Origin: Elgaria multicarinata webbii
Taxonomy: Eukaryota > Chordata > Lepidosauria > Squamata > Anguidae
Assembly: GCF_023053635.1 (NCBI RefSeq)
Contig: NC_086188.1
Coordinates: 1,815,001 to 1,879,000, forward strand
Direction: 5' to 3'
DNA length: 64,000 nucleotides
Both the position numbers and the translations under genes were made by a program. How positions within the stretch are numbered: position 1 is the first letter of the stretch; the number at the start of each line of letters is the position of its first letter. Under the pieces are notes generated by a model. The model was not told the DNA's origin and ran no database searches. It was given only the letters and a program-made list of their open reading frames with translations. Positions 19,313-45,647 of the stretch are shown here, in pieces.

Positions 19313-21559
19313 ATGGCAGACGGTGGTGGGTCCTTTGGATGCAACCTGATTTTCAAGGTGGGAGTTTCCATGATATTATTGGACTCTTTCCTTCCCACCA
19401 CAGGCAACATGTCACACATCCCTTCAGGCTATGCTTCCTACGAGATCATCATTCCAAGACGGCTCTCCGTGAGGGCAGGCAAAGCTACCCGAGACCAACT
19501 CTCTTACGTTGTCGAGGCAGAAGGTAACGCCTATATTGTCCACTTAAAACTGAAAGACATCTTGGTTAAAAGGTTCCCAGTCTTCATGTACCACGATGGC
19601 AAGCGACAGCAGGACTCGCATGAGATTCAAGGTGACTGCTACTATCGTGGTTACGTTGAAGATGCAGCGGTGTCCTTTGTGAGCCTCCGAGCTTGCTCGG
19701 GTCTCAGTGGTCTTCTCCAAATTGAGAACTTGACGTACAACATCGATCCCATGGAGGGCTCTTCTACGTTTCAGCACCTCATTTATCGTACAGAGGAGGA
19801 AGACTCCAATTCAAGGACTTGTGGGCTCAGTGGTAAAAGGGTGCACCATTCAGTCCCTGACTTGGTGCGAGAACCAATTTCAGAAGTGGAGGACACTTTT
19901 CACCCACAGAGACACCCTAAGTACATGGAGCTTTTTGTGCAGGTAGACGTACACCTGTTTCGCTTCTATTCTTCAGACGTGCGTACCACCATACGTAACG
20001 TTGTACATCTCAATGAAATGGTGGACGACATGTTCGTTACTCTTGGTCTCCGTACCCTTCTTGTTGGGGTCGAGATCTGGACCGAAAAGAATCTGGTTCC
20101 AATTACAGACTACATTCAGGACAGCGTGGAGCACTTTAACGCGTGGCGAGTCGTGAACGTCCTCCCTCGGCTACGGCATGATGCATCTTTACTCTTAGCC
20201 CGCCATTCTAGAGGCAGCTCCATCGTGAAATACTCCTACTTTGGGACTGTCTGTAAGGTGAATGCGGGAGTAGCCTTCGTATCAGTCGGGAATGTGACTT
20301 TCCCCTTATTTGCCCTGGGCATCGCGCATGAACTCGGGCACGTTCTTGGCATTCCAGACGATCTGTCCCCGACGTGCTCCTGTGCCCCCCAGCTCAGGTG
20401 CATTATGAATCCGACGGGGCCGTATGGGGACACCCCTCTATTTAGCAACTGCTCCGCCACTAGCTATTTTGAGGCCATCCATTCAGGGAAAGGGTTATGC
20501 ATGACCGCCATCCCGGATATTAGCCAAATATTTGCCCTGAGCCATTGTGGGAACAGCATTGTGGAAGGGAAAGAGGAGTGTGATTGCGGGGAGAAACAGA
20601 GGTGTAAGAAGAGCAAATGTTGCCTCGACGATTGCACGATGGCCCCGGGGGCCGAATGCACTACCCAGGTGTGTTGCCGAGATTGCCAGTTTGCTCCTGA
20701 AGGAACGCTTTGCCGAAAGGCTTCCGACGAATGCGACTTACCGGAGTACTGCAACGGGACGACGGCAGACTGCTCGCCCGACGTCCTTGTTCAGGACGGG
20801 ACCCTGTGCAGCGACGACGGCTATTGCATCTTAGGGACTTGCTCAACCCACACGTTGCAGTGCCAAAAACTCTTTGGCCAGCAGTCTGCAGGCGCTCCCT
20901 TGGCTTGCTTCGAACGGGTCAACACCGTAGGGGATCGGTTTGGCAACTGCGCCGGCGACGGAGAGCACCAGCTTCCCCCAAACTTCTCGAAATGCGCCCG
21001 CGAGAACGCCCTCTGTGGCCGGGTGCAGTGCGTCAATGTCCACACGCTCCCTAACATGGAGGATCACATGACGATCATTCAGACGCCCGTGGGCAAAACG
21101 CTCTGCTGGGGAATGGATTTCCACCCCGGGACGGACGTCGCAGACTTCGGAGTCGTGGAAGAAGGGTCCAAGTGTGGCCGAGACAAGATCTGTGTGCGCA
21201 ACAAATGCACACGCCTGGAAGCGTGGGTGTCCCCCAACGCGGCGTGCCACCCTGTGGCCACCTGTGGAGGGAACGGCGTCTGCAACTCCAAGCAGCATTG
21301 CCACTGCCGCTACGGCTGGGCCCCGCCGATGTGCCGGTCCCCTGGCTGGGGGGGCAGCATCGATAGCGGGCCCCTCCCACGTGCCCAAGCCTACAGCCGG
21401 CCAATTTTAATCGTTGGGGTCATCGTCGCGGTGTTCCTCGGCATTGCGGCAGGGTGCCTCATCATTTGGGTGGTCAGAAAACTGCCCTTGGTCTCAGCAC
21501 ATCCCACGCCCAAGCCTCAGGGAGAGACGACCAGCTCTGTCCTAAGTCCAGGCGTGTGA
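19313..21559 (+). CDS. ADAM1-like intronless membrane metalloproteinase-disintegrin, copy A
   Basis: A 748-residue single-exon ADAM. Order: short hydrophobic leader (about 11-30), prodomain with cysteine-switch-like RTCGLSG (C170), metalloproteinase-like domain (about 203-400), disintegrin domain (about 411-497) with loop CRKASDECDLPEYC, cysteine-rich region, EGF-like module (about 645-674), transmembrane helix (about 697-720) and a short cytoplasmic tail. The zinc motif is HELGHVLGIPD (339-349): the two leading His and the Glu are present but the third His is Asp. A CIM Met-turn follows at 363. The ATG has G at -3 and G at +4. Intronless structure and position between MAPKAPK5 and TMEM116 point to ADAM1 (fertilin alpha), an intact intronless gene in mouse and a pseudogene in human. 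Sperm-surface function is inferred from the family. Reptile annotations may call such genes ADAM20- or ADAM21-like. Confidence 0.9.
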   Translation: MADGGGSFGCNLIFKVGVSMILLDSFLPTTGNMSHIPSGYASYEIIIPRRLSVRAGKATRDQLSYVVEAEGNAYIVHLKLKDILVKRFPVFMYHDGKRQQDSHEIQGDCYYRGYVEDAAVSFVSLRACSGLSGLLQIENLTYNIDPMEGSSTFQHLIYRTEEEDSNSRTCGLSGKRVHHSVPDLVREPISEVEDTFHPQRHPKYMELFVQVDVHLFRFYSSDVRTTIRNVVHLNEMVDDMFVTLGLRTLLVGVEIWTEKNLVPITDYIQDSVEHFNAWRVVNVLPRLRHDASLLLARHSRGSSIVKYSYFGTVCKVNAGVAFVSVGNVTFPLFALGIAHELGHVLGIPDDLSPTCSCAPQLRCIMNPTGPYGDTPLFSNCSATSYFEAIHSGKGLCMTAIPDISQIFALSHCGNSIVEGKEECDCGEKQRCKKSKCCLDDCTMAPGAECTTQVCCRDCQFAPEGTLCRKASDECDLPEYCNGTTADCSPDVLVQDGTLCSDDGYCILGTCSTHTLQCQKLFGQQSAGAPLACFERVNTVGDRFGNCAGDGEHQLPPNFSKCARENALCGRVQCVNVHTLPNMEDHMTIIQTPVGKTLCWGMDFHPGTDVADFGVVEEGSKCGRDKICVRNKCTRLEAWVSPNAACHPVATCGGNGVCNSKQHCHCRYGWAPPMCRSPGWGGSIDSGPLPRAQAYSRPILIVGVIVAVFLGIAAGCLIIWVVRKLPLVSAHPTPKPQGETTSSVLSPGV
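20327..20359 (+). other. ADAM copy A zinc-binding motif with Asp in place of the third His
   Basis: Codons CAT GAA CTC GGG CAC, then GTT CTT GGC ATT CCA GAC, encode HELGHVLGIPD. The adamalysin consensus is HExxHxxGxxH, and mammalian ADAM1 has H at this place as far as I recall. Read directly from the DNA. Confidence 0.95.
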
Positions 21560-21707
21560 CGGTCACGGAGGTGGAGGGGAACGGCGGGGTGGGGCAGCGT
21601 CTTGCTCATTGGTAACTCTGGAACATCGTTCCCAAAAGAGGCCTTCCCTTCCCTTCCCTTCCCTTCCCTTCCCGCTCCTCACATTCAATTTTATATTTCA
21701 GCAAACA

Positions 21708-21713
21708 AATAAA
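21708..21713 (+). promoter_or_regulatory. ADAM copy A polyadenylation signal candidate
   Basis: AATAAA about 150 bases after the stop. A CCTTC pentanucleotide run (about 21642-21673) lies between the stop and the signal. Confidence 0.6.
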
Positions 21714-22700
21714 AAAGCCTGAAAAAGTGCTTTTGGCCAAGCTGTCTCCCAAACCGGCTCTTAAGAACCTCGATAATGGGACATGATGGTGGTTGAACCG
21801 GAGCGCTCTGCATGCAAAGCCGGCCCTCAGGTAGTGCGGGAGGGCTCTTCCCGTCTGGAACTGCAGATGTTTCTGCGGGCCCTTGGTCGAGACGCCCTCA
21901 GTGGGCCCCTTCCTTGGTGAGCCTGCCTTCTCGCCTCCATTGCCATCAGCTGCTCTTCCCTGCTGGCTGGGCAAGAGAGCCCAGGAGCAAGGAGGCTGCA
22001 GTATCATCAGCACCAGGGGGCGCTGATCAATGGGCCCTTGGCATCTGCCTGGCTACGCCTACCCTCGGCGCCAGTCCTGGGACAGCCTCCCCATGGGCAG
22101 GGGGACACGACTCGAGTCGTATTCCAGCAGGGCTGCTGGAACTGTCCAGCTTCCCTGCTCATTTCTGTCCGGAGTTTTGTTTGGTTCAGGATGCTGCTAG
22201 GAGGCCTACTTTCCCGAAGAGTAACCCTATTGGCTACTGGGTAGTTGCACCCCCGGCCTCCCTAGAAAAACCTCATGGCAAGGGAAAGGCTGCCCATGGG
22301 CTAGAGAAGGAGCCGTTGCAGGGAGGCTGCTCCTGTCCTCCCTTCCGCAAAGAACATGCATGCAACTGGCTGCCTTTCAGCACTTTGTCACCAAAAACTA
22401 AGGCCCCAGTTGGGTTTCCCACCCACCCCTGCCTTATTGTGGATCTTTGTAAGCCTTTTTTGGTCATACAAAGAGCAGGACAAAAGAGTGAGATTGATTG
22501 ATGGATTGCATTTTTATACCACCCAATAGCCGAAGCTCTCTGGGCAGTCCGCAAGAATAGGATATATTCTTGTTTTAATTACCCTGTGCTATGTGCGCAG
22601 TGGTTTTACTCTGTCCCTCTGTGTGTATTAGCTGTTTGGGCATTATGTGTGCAAAGGCAGCACGTAAACTTGATAAATGAACAATGAATGAACGAATGAG

Positions 22701-22805
22701 CAGCCTTCCCCAACCTGATGTTCTCCAGATGTGTTGGATTGCAGGCTGGGGGTGATGGGAGTTGCAGTCCATTTGACCAGGAGTGCACCAGGTTGGGGAC
22801 AGCTG
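22701..22805. mobile_element. Old relative of the hairpin MITE
   Basis: Begins CAGCCTTCCCCAACC and ends with a degenerate inverse. Arms pair imperfectly and no clear target duplication remains, so it is older than the nine copies above. Confidence 0.75.
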
Positions 22806-23604
22806 AATGGCTCCTAGACAGAGCTCGATGAGGCTCACGCCGCGATCCTCACCCCGCCAAGGATCCGGAAGAGGCGCCACATTGCCCCGGAGTTCAACCA
22901 TTGGCTGACTTGAACCCAGGCCAAGCGTGTGCAACATCCATCAGGCTGTGGAATGTTCATATTCAAAGAGTCAGGAGAAACGGCTACCCTTTTGGAATGT
23001 CCCACTGTGGAATAAATCATGGGGGAGAATTTTTGAACTGGAGGTGATGGGTGGGTGGGGAGGATTTCTCCACTTCCCCCTTTGCCACTACCTCCATGTC
23101 TCCATCTTTACAAGATTAAATTAAAGGTTCAGTGGTGGGGAGAGAGAAGCCGAACTCTTGGGACATTTCTCCTCTCCCTGGTGCTCTCCCCTCTTTGTTG
23201 TGGTCCGTGGTATTGCCCAGGTAGTGACTAAAAGAACCTTTGCTAACACAGAGATATGGTGGTGACCAGGCCAGGAAGTGGCTGAGTCCTTCGGCAGCAT
23301 AGGTTTATGTCAGTTCGGAGGGATGTGGTCAGGTTTGCTCAAGCCCCGTTTCAGGTGCTGACAGATATCAGGGGCATGGCTTTCTGAACCCCTTTCACAG
23401 CTGAGGAACGTTGGCGGACATCAAGTGGTAGAGATGGGCAGAGCCGGTTGATTTCGTAGCTCTTGATGGGTTTAAAGAAGCTCCCAGAGACCAAAGTCAG
23501 GGCTCTGCTTTCCCATTGAATGTCTCCATCCATCTGGGCTCCAGGCGGTTCGAGAGCTGTGACTCTTGTCCAAAACCAAGTGGGATCCAACACTGACATG
23601 CATC

Positions 23605-25827
23605 ATGGTGAGCGGTGGCCAGGACCGCAAAAGCTGGCTGGTTCCCCAGTTAGTAACTTGTGTCACGTTGCTGGGGTCCATCCTTCCCTCCCCTACTCCG
23701 CCAGGGTACAGCCCCTACGAAGTGGTCATTCCAAGGCAGTTCGCAGCACAGCCAGGAAAGGCCAAGAGAAATGAACTCTCCTATGTAATCAAGGCAGGAG
23801 GAAAGGACTACGTCATTCGACTAACGCCCCAGAAGAACTTCCTGGTTAAAAACTTCCCCGTTTTCACATACGACGCCAAGGGGGAACGGATCGAAAGCCA
23901 GCCCTACGCCGCCAGCGAATGCTACTACGAAGGATACGCAGAAGGCGTGGTCGATTCGCTTGTCTCGCTGAGGACCTGCTCAGGATTGTGGGGCTTCCTG
24001 AAAATCAAAGGCAGAAGTTACGGCATTGAGCCTTTGCAGGAATCGTCTACATTCCAGCACCTTCTTTACCTAACCGAAGAGCCAGGACTCAGATCCTCAG
24101 CATGGGGACCAGGCGATGAGAAGGCAATGCTCCGAAGAGAAAAATGGGAAACCAGGCAGGGTAGTTTCACGAAACATCAGAAGTATGTAGAGATGTTTAT
24201 CGTGGTGGACCATGGCATGTTTTGCTTTGAAGCTGGCAACGATACGAGAGTGACCTCTATAGTTTTAGATACAATTAACACAGTGAACACGTACTTCCAT
24301 ATTCTCAACACGCACGTCATCCTGATGGGACTGGAGATTTGGAACAAAGGCAACCGTATCAATGCCTCCGATGAAATCCTGTCTGTTCTTCAGAGTTTCA
24401 ATTCCTGGAGAGTAGCGTATCTGGTCACCATGACAAAACATGACACTGTCCACTTGTTCATTCATCAGAACTTTGGTAACGCCCTTGGGAGGTCCTACGG
24501 GGCCGCCATCTGCGACCCGAGCCTTTCCGCGGGGGTAGTGGCCTACACAGAAAAGAAGCTGATCCCCTTCACCAAGGCCGTCTCTCATGAGCTGGGTCAT
24601 CACATGGGACTTGACGAAGACGGCCCCGGCTGTTTCTGCGGTAGGTACAAGAGTTGCATCATGCAATCGCATCACGCCGTCTTCAGCCAGTTCAGTAACT
24701 GCAGCGTCCAGTCGTTCCGACAACTGTCCCAAAGCGGGAAGTTGACCTGTCTGAACAATGTGCCTAAAAATGCTTTGATATACGGGCGCTGTGGCAATGG
24801 AGTGGTGGATGCTGGGGAACAATGTGATTGTGGTGGGAGCCAGAAATGCAAACTGGAGCGTTGTTGCAATGCGAACTGCACCTTGACGCCCCGTGCGGTG
24901 TGCGCCTCTGGCCTGTGCTGTAGGAAATGTCAGTTCCTTCCAAGCGGACACCTCTGCCGGATGACGGCAAACGAGTGCGACCTTCCGGAGTATTGCAAGG
25001 GGCAGTCCGAGTGGTGCCCCAGGGACGTCTATGTGCAGGATGGGACCCCCTGCGACTTGCATGAAGCCTACTGTTTCAGGAAGCAGTGTCGGACCCACAA
25101 CGCGCTGTGCAGCAGAATCTTTGGCAACGAGGGCACCCAAGCGGCTCCACCCAGCTGCTTCCAAGCCCTGAATACCCTCGGGAATGCCCACGCCAACTGC
25201 GGGAGCGACTCCACGGGAACCAACTTTGTGAAATGCAAGCTTAAGGACGTCATGTGTGGGAGAGTGCATTGCGTGAGCAACAAAAGCATCGGTTCAGCTT
25301 TGACCGACACAAGGGTCGTTGAGACGAGAGTTGGGAACGCCACGTGCTTGAGTGCTGTGTATCACAAGGCGACGGACCACTACGACTTCGGAGCAGTGCC
25401 TGATGGCGTCCGGTGCGGCAGCAGTAAGGTCTGCGTCAACCAGACATGCGTCTCGGTAGCCGTTCTGAAGACCTCCTGTGACCCAAGAAGGAAATGTCAC
25501 AGCAGGGGCATTTGCAACAACCTTCACAACTGCCACTGTAACCACGGGTGGGCCCCCCCATTCTGCAACTCTTGGGGTGCAGGGGGCAGCATTGACGGAG
25601 GGTACGCCTCGTTGTCCTGGAGTACAGCCATTGTCAAACACACTTTGGGGACAGTGATTCCTCTAGCGCTGGTGGCTATGGCCTTTATCACGGTCATCGT
25701 GCCAAGACTGGGGAAATTGCTGTCACTGCCCGGGAAACTGTGCTGGGGCAGGCCAAGGACGGGGAAGAACGCTAGGAGCAGGAGTGACGGCTGCTCTAAA
25801 AACAGGGCTCGTGGAGGGCAACAATGA
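23605..25827 (+). CDS. ADAM1-like intronless membrane metalloproteinase-disintegrin, copy B
   Basis: A 740-residue single-exon ADAM, tandem paralogue of copy A. I start at the ATG at 23605 (A at -3, G at +4). The frame stays open 13 codons further upstream, from a TTG, but has no ATG there. Order: leader (about 11-30), prodomain, metalloproteinase-like domain (about 195-390), disintegrin domain (about 397-485) with CRMTANECDLPEYC, cysteine-rich region, EGF-like module (about 625-654), hydrophobic helix (about 675-700) and a basic tail. The zinc motif is HELGHHMGLDE (328-338), with Glu replacing the third His. The prodomain Cys seen in copy A is missing: the matching place reads LRSSAWGPG. All disintegrin and EGF cysteines look present, so an adhesive role is likelier than proteolysis. 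Confidence 0.9.
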   Translation: MVSGGQDRKSWLVPQLVTCVTLLGSILPSPTPPGYSPYEVVIPRQFAAQPGKAKRNELSYVIKAGGKDYVIRLTPQKNFLVKNFPVFTYDAKGERIESQPYAASECYYEGYAEGVVDSLVSLRTCSGLWGFLKIKGRSYGIEPLQESSTFQHLLYLTEEPGLRSSAWGPGDEKAMLRREKWETRQGSFTKHQKYVEMFIVVDHGMFCFEAGNDTRVTSIVLDTINTVNTYFHILNTHVILMGLEIWNKGNRINASDEILSVLQSFNSWRVAYLVTMTKHDTVHLFIHQNFGNALGRSYGAAICDPSLSAGVVAYTEKKLIPFTKAVSHELGHHMGLDEDGPGCFCGRYKSCIMQSHHAVFSQFSNCSVQSFRQLSQSGKLTCLNNVPKNALIYGRCGNGVVDAGEQCDCGGSQKCKLERCCNANCTLTPRAVCASGLCCRKCQFLPSGHLCRMTANECDLPEYCKGQSEWCPRDVYVQDGTPCDLHEAYCFRKQCRTHNALCSRIFGNEGTQAAPPSCFQALNTLGNAHANCGSDSTGTNFVKCKLKDVMCGRVHCVSNKSIGSALTDTRVVETRVGNATCLSAVYHKATDHYDFGAVPDGVRCGSSKVCVNQTCVSVAVLKTSCDPRRKCHSRGICNNLHNCHCNHGWAPPFCNSWGAGGSIDGGYASLSWSTAIVKHTLGTVIPLALVAMAFITVIVPRLGKLLSLPGKLCWGRPRTGKNARSRSDGCSKNRARGGQQ
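24586..24618 (+). other. ADAM copy B zinc-binding motif with Glu in place of the third His
   Basis: CAT GAG CTG GGT CAT, then CAC ATG GGA CTT GAC GAA, encode HELGHHMGLDE. The catalytic Glu is kept. The Met-turn CIM follows at residues 351-353. Confidence 0.95.
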
Positions 25828-25882
25828 CCCATCGGGGTTCTCGTTGCAGTTTCAAGTCCTCCTGCTAAGACTCCCATCTCAC

Positions 25883-26026
25883 CAGTGTCTCCGGTGTCAG
25901 CGGGGGTGGTGAATCTACCCCAGGTTTTACTCAGAACCAGTCTTGTCTCTAAAAGAGCCATTCAAGGTGCTAACTGAAACCCCAGGCAGATTCAGAGCCC
26001 CACTGACACCGGAGACACCAGCCTCC
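25883..26026. mobile_element. Palindromic MITE in the 3' UTR of ADAM copy B
   Basis: CAGTGTCTCCGGTGTCAG at the left pairs with CTGACACCGGAGACAC at the right. Same family as 39748-39883. Between the copy B stop codon and its AATAAA. Confidence 0.7.
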
Positions 26027-26153
26027 CATTGCATCTGGCCTAGACACTTTTAACTTCAAGATATCCACGCCCGGGCAGTGGTGTGCAAAGGCACTACTGA
26101 ATCCCCTGTAGATAGTCTTTGTAATACAAATATTGTCATGCGGTCTTTGTTCA

Positions 26154-26159
26154 AATAAA
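26154..26159 (+). promoter_or_regulatory. ADAM copy B polyadenylation signal candidate
   Basis: AATAAA 327 bases after the stop. A palindromic MITE (25883-26026) lies between, so it would be part of the 3' UTR. Confidence 0.55.
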
Positions 26160-26415
26160 ACTTAAAATGTTCTCGAATTGCAAAATGTAAAAAAAAAGGG
26201 AGGGGGGAGGAGAGAAAGAAATAGAAGACAGAAAAATTAAGAATGAATGGAAATAGTTTCGTCAGCCAGAGACCACGCGCCATGGCAGCTAAACACTTTT
26301 TCCTGTTGAATATGCCAGAAATGTTGCGGTCCCAGGATACCAACGGGGAAGGAAATTGTTGTTGTTGTTGTTATTATTATTATTATTATTATTATTTATA
26401 TACTATCCCATAGCC

Positions 26416-26545
26416 CAGCTTTCCTCAACCTGGGGCGCTCCAGATGTGTTGAGCTACAACTCCCAGAATGCCCCAGCCAGCTGGCTGGGGCATTCTGGGA
26501 GATGCAGTCCAACACATCTGGAGCGCCCCAGGTTGAGGAAGGCTG
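26416..26545. mobile_element. Hairpin hAT-type MITE, copy 6 (130 bp, full palindrome)
   Basis: Target duplication CCATAGCC on both sides. With copy 1 it represents the full form. It sits just after a TTG/TTA microsatellite. Confidence 0.93.
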
Positions 26546-28242
26546 CCATAGCCAAAGTTCTCTTGCATGAACCCCACTGGCACAAATCCACGCCTTTGCA
26601 GAGATATTACAGGAGTATCTTTCCTACCTAAAATGCTTCAGTCCCTGATTTGAGCACGGGGATATTACAGAGATATTCCAGTTTCAGCCAGTGAAGGGCA
26701 GCATAGCTCACCCATGCCTGCTTCTTCCCTAGTCTTCTGTCTCACCAAGCTTCAAAAGGTCTGCCGGTTTTTAAAAAGTTTTTTTTAATTGCCCTTGCAA
26801 TTTCCCCCGCAGCCCAAGTGCAGCCGAATCAGGCCGGCTGAGCCGTAGTCTCACCCACAAGTTTGTCTCCACAGCGTGGAAAGCCCAGAACAACAGACAT
26901 CTGCTTGAGAAAGGCAGAGCAGCACTGTTGATTATTATTCATTCCATGGCATTTCCACACCACCTAATAGCCAAAGCTCTAGGGCCGACCCCTCCCTGTA
27001 GGCAGAGGGAGGCAGGCGCCTCAGGCACCAGACGCTGGGAGGTGGCAGCAACAAGTGTTGGGAGAGGAGGCAGGCACTTGACCAGACACCCCTCTTGCTA
27101 TCTATCCAGCACCCTCAGGTTTTGCTCAGTTCGGACCCCGGCCTTTGCCTTTGGGCCGTGCGCTGGAGGATGTCCGTTAGACATGGAAGGGCTCGATCCA
27201 GTGATTGCTCTCAGCTCCATCCTCCCTGTGCCTTTTTCCTCTCCTTTGCTGAAGCTGGGGGCGTTGCGATCCAGCCTCCACACCTGTCGTTAAGCAGGTA
27301 ACGCCACCTTTTGTTAACAGAATACAGGTAATAAGAAAGTGCCAGTAGGGTTTTTGTTTCCGGCAAGTACAGCCTCCACCCCTCACCTAAGCACCTTCTT
27401 TGGTGACGTGGGATGAAGGACCCAGCTCAGTCTTCATCCCATAGCACATGTCCAAGTTGTGATGTCACAGCCTTTCTCTGGCTGCGTAGAAGGACGCTCA
27501 GGTTTGGGCAGCCAGAGTCCCCCTTTCCTTTCTTCCTGGAGCCACGGGGCCACGCTGCGGAAATCCCTGAAGGGCTCACCTCGGCCCTGTTGAAGCCACC
27601 AGTGCAAGGTGCTATCAGTGGGGTGCCCGGCTTCCAATCCTCAAGCCTTCCTCTGTTCCTTCGTCTTCAGCTGAGACCAGGAGTTGCACAGCTTACTACT
27701 TCCGGTCTGCAGGAATGGGGCTTCAGCCCAGGGAAAGGTAGATTGCTCTTGGGGTTCATAGTACAAATTGTAGCCTCCACCCCCGCTTTGCGCGTGTGCG
27801 CTTCAGACCTTGGGAAGACTCTTTTCCGCAGTCTACTTTTAGGCCTGGAGCTCAGCTTCACCAACAATGCAGCCACGTTCCCCATCAGGGCATAGCTGGG
27901 TGAAAGCTGGCCTGTCCCCAATTTGGGTGTAAGGGCTAACGATTCTGTTGGCTCAGCGAACTCCCCCCAAATCAGATTGTACATCTGGATCTTTGAGAAG
28001 GCTCAGTGCTTGGGCCCTTGTGGCATGATCCTCTCCGGCACTGTCTGAGCGTGGACCTCTTTGGGTGGGAATCGCCTTCTTAGCCGAAGGCGCTCAATTT
28101 GCCAATGCCGAAAGACTCTTTATCAGCAGGTGTGTGGGTCTCGCTGGAACGTGCGCAGGGTTGTACACGAGCGTAAAAAGAGCACATCATGGAACAACCC
28201 CTGACCCCCGGCCCTACATACAAGTATTGGGTGCCTGGATGT

Positions 28243-28390
28243 CTCCACTAGTTGCTGGGGAACAAGGGTGTGAGGGTGCTGTTGCACCATGTCCTGCCTG
28301 TTGGCCACTGTGTGAACAGAGTGCTGGACTGCATGGACCCTTGGTCGGATCCAGCTTGGCCCTCCTTACGTTTTTATGTTCTTATGCCCG
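28243..28390 (+). mobile_element. CR1-type LINE 3' end, second subfamily
   Basis: Ends in TTTTTATGTTCTTATG, the terminal repeat of this subfamily. Confidence 0.75.
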
Positions 28391-29149
28391 CTCCGTTGGT
28401 GTGACGGTCAAAGAAGCTGACGGACACGCATCTGCTTTTCATTTTACTGTCTAACGAGAAACAACAAAGTGGTCAAGCAGTGCTGAGGTGCACGGAACAT
28501 CCCCGCCCTGGCTTTTATCACCCTGTGAGAAATCCCACGCGGCCTCAACAGCATCGTGCCTGATGCCTCACGGTTCACAGAAACAGTTGCTGTGCAGAGG
28601 ACCTGACGGGACTCAAAGGGAGCCGCCCTTTCCCGCCCTTTCTAATTGAATAAATAACGGGTGCGGTGGTGGCTGATGGTTTTGAGGTCAGTGGGGCCGG
28701 GGGTGTGTGTGTCCGCTCTGGGCTTCAGCCAGAACTTTAAAGGAGCTCACCAAGGAGTGACACATTCCCAGCGGATTCACCGCCCCACTGACATCGGTGC
28801 CACCAGCCTCCACGGAATGAACGTCTGTTAAACACACAAGCACACGGAGAGAGAAAGTCCACCTCCGTCCTGCTCCAGTTAGAAGAGTTCCGTTTTCTTG
28901 CTTGGGGTGGCGGTGGTCTTGGCCCTCATCTCCTTTCTGCCAGCGGCCCACGCTGACTGACACGTTTCTGGATCGTGCCGCTCGTATGCACACAGGGGTG
29001 GGATCGCATGGGCCCCTCGTCGAATTCTGGAGTGAGCAGGGACCCGCGAGCTCATCCTGCCCAGCCCCTCTGGTGAACGCCTGGCTCGCCGTAGCCCCTC
29101 GCGAGAGTTTTAAGTGGCCTCCCTGGGCCGCCGCCCCTTCTCCTCTCGC

Positions 29150-45106
<15,957 letters not shown>

Positions 45107-45647
45107 GCTGGCCAGCCCGAGCTGGAGCTGCGGGGAGCAGGGCCGGGCGGGCAGCCAAGTGGCCGGCTCTCGGCCCCGCCCCGCCCTCGTTGGCCCCGCC
45201 CCGCCCCAGTCACCAGCCGCGGACAGCGGGAGCCGGCTGCCCAGCTGCCAAACGCCCCGTGGGGGGGGGGGGCGGGGAGAGAAAGCAGGTCCCGGTTAAA
45301 AGAACTTCTGGAGAGGTAAAGAAGGCGAGGGCTGGCAATGAAAAGAGGGGCTGAAAGGGAAAGGAAACGAAAGAGGATTTAAAGGAAAAGAGATCAAGGA
45401 AAAGAAGAGAAATTCTCTGTGTGTGTCTTTTCCCGCAGGACTTCCAGAATAGCACACGGGGAGAAACCCACCATCGGCTTCCATTCTTCTTGCTTTTACC
45501 AAATTGGTCCCACTAGATTCGTAACTAGAGCAAAGCAATACCTCCCCCTGCTGGCGGATCAAGGAAGTTATGCAGTGCACTCCAGGGCTGTTCAGTTAAT
45601 GCTAAGGCATCAAGAGGGATCACATAAGAACATCGGAAGAATCAAAG

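Larger units (their letters stand above)
21560..23604. other. Spacer between the two ADAM genes
   Basis: Holds the short 3' UTR of copy A, a repeat tail at about 22497-22553 and an old MITE at 22701-22805. The last 500 bases before copy B show no repeat I recognise and presumably include its promoter and 5' UTR; no CpG-rich promoter is visible. Confidence 0.6.
25828..29149. other. Spacer between ADAM copy B and TMEM116
   Basis: Contains the copy B 3' UTR with a MITE, a TTG/TTA microsatellite (about 26358-26398), the hairpin MITE at 26416-26545, dispersed repeat tails near 26930-27085, a CR1-type 3' end at about 28243-28390 and a MITE piece at about 28712-28816. The stretch 27100-28200 has no gene or repeat I recognise. 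TMEM116 3' UTR should occupy the last part; I found no AATAAA on the minus strand there. Confidence 0.55.

Noticed and set aside
23566-23604. Upstream extension of ADAM copy B
   Set aside because: The frame is open but contains no ATG; the ATG at 23605 has strong context.
24265-25269. 334-codon open frame antisense to ADAM copy B
   Set aside because: It mirrors the GC-rich, cysteine-rich coding frame of copy B and resembles no family; a typical antisense shadow.
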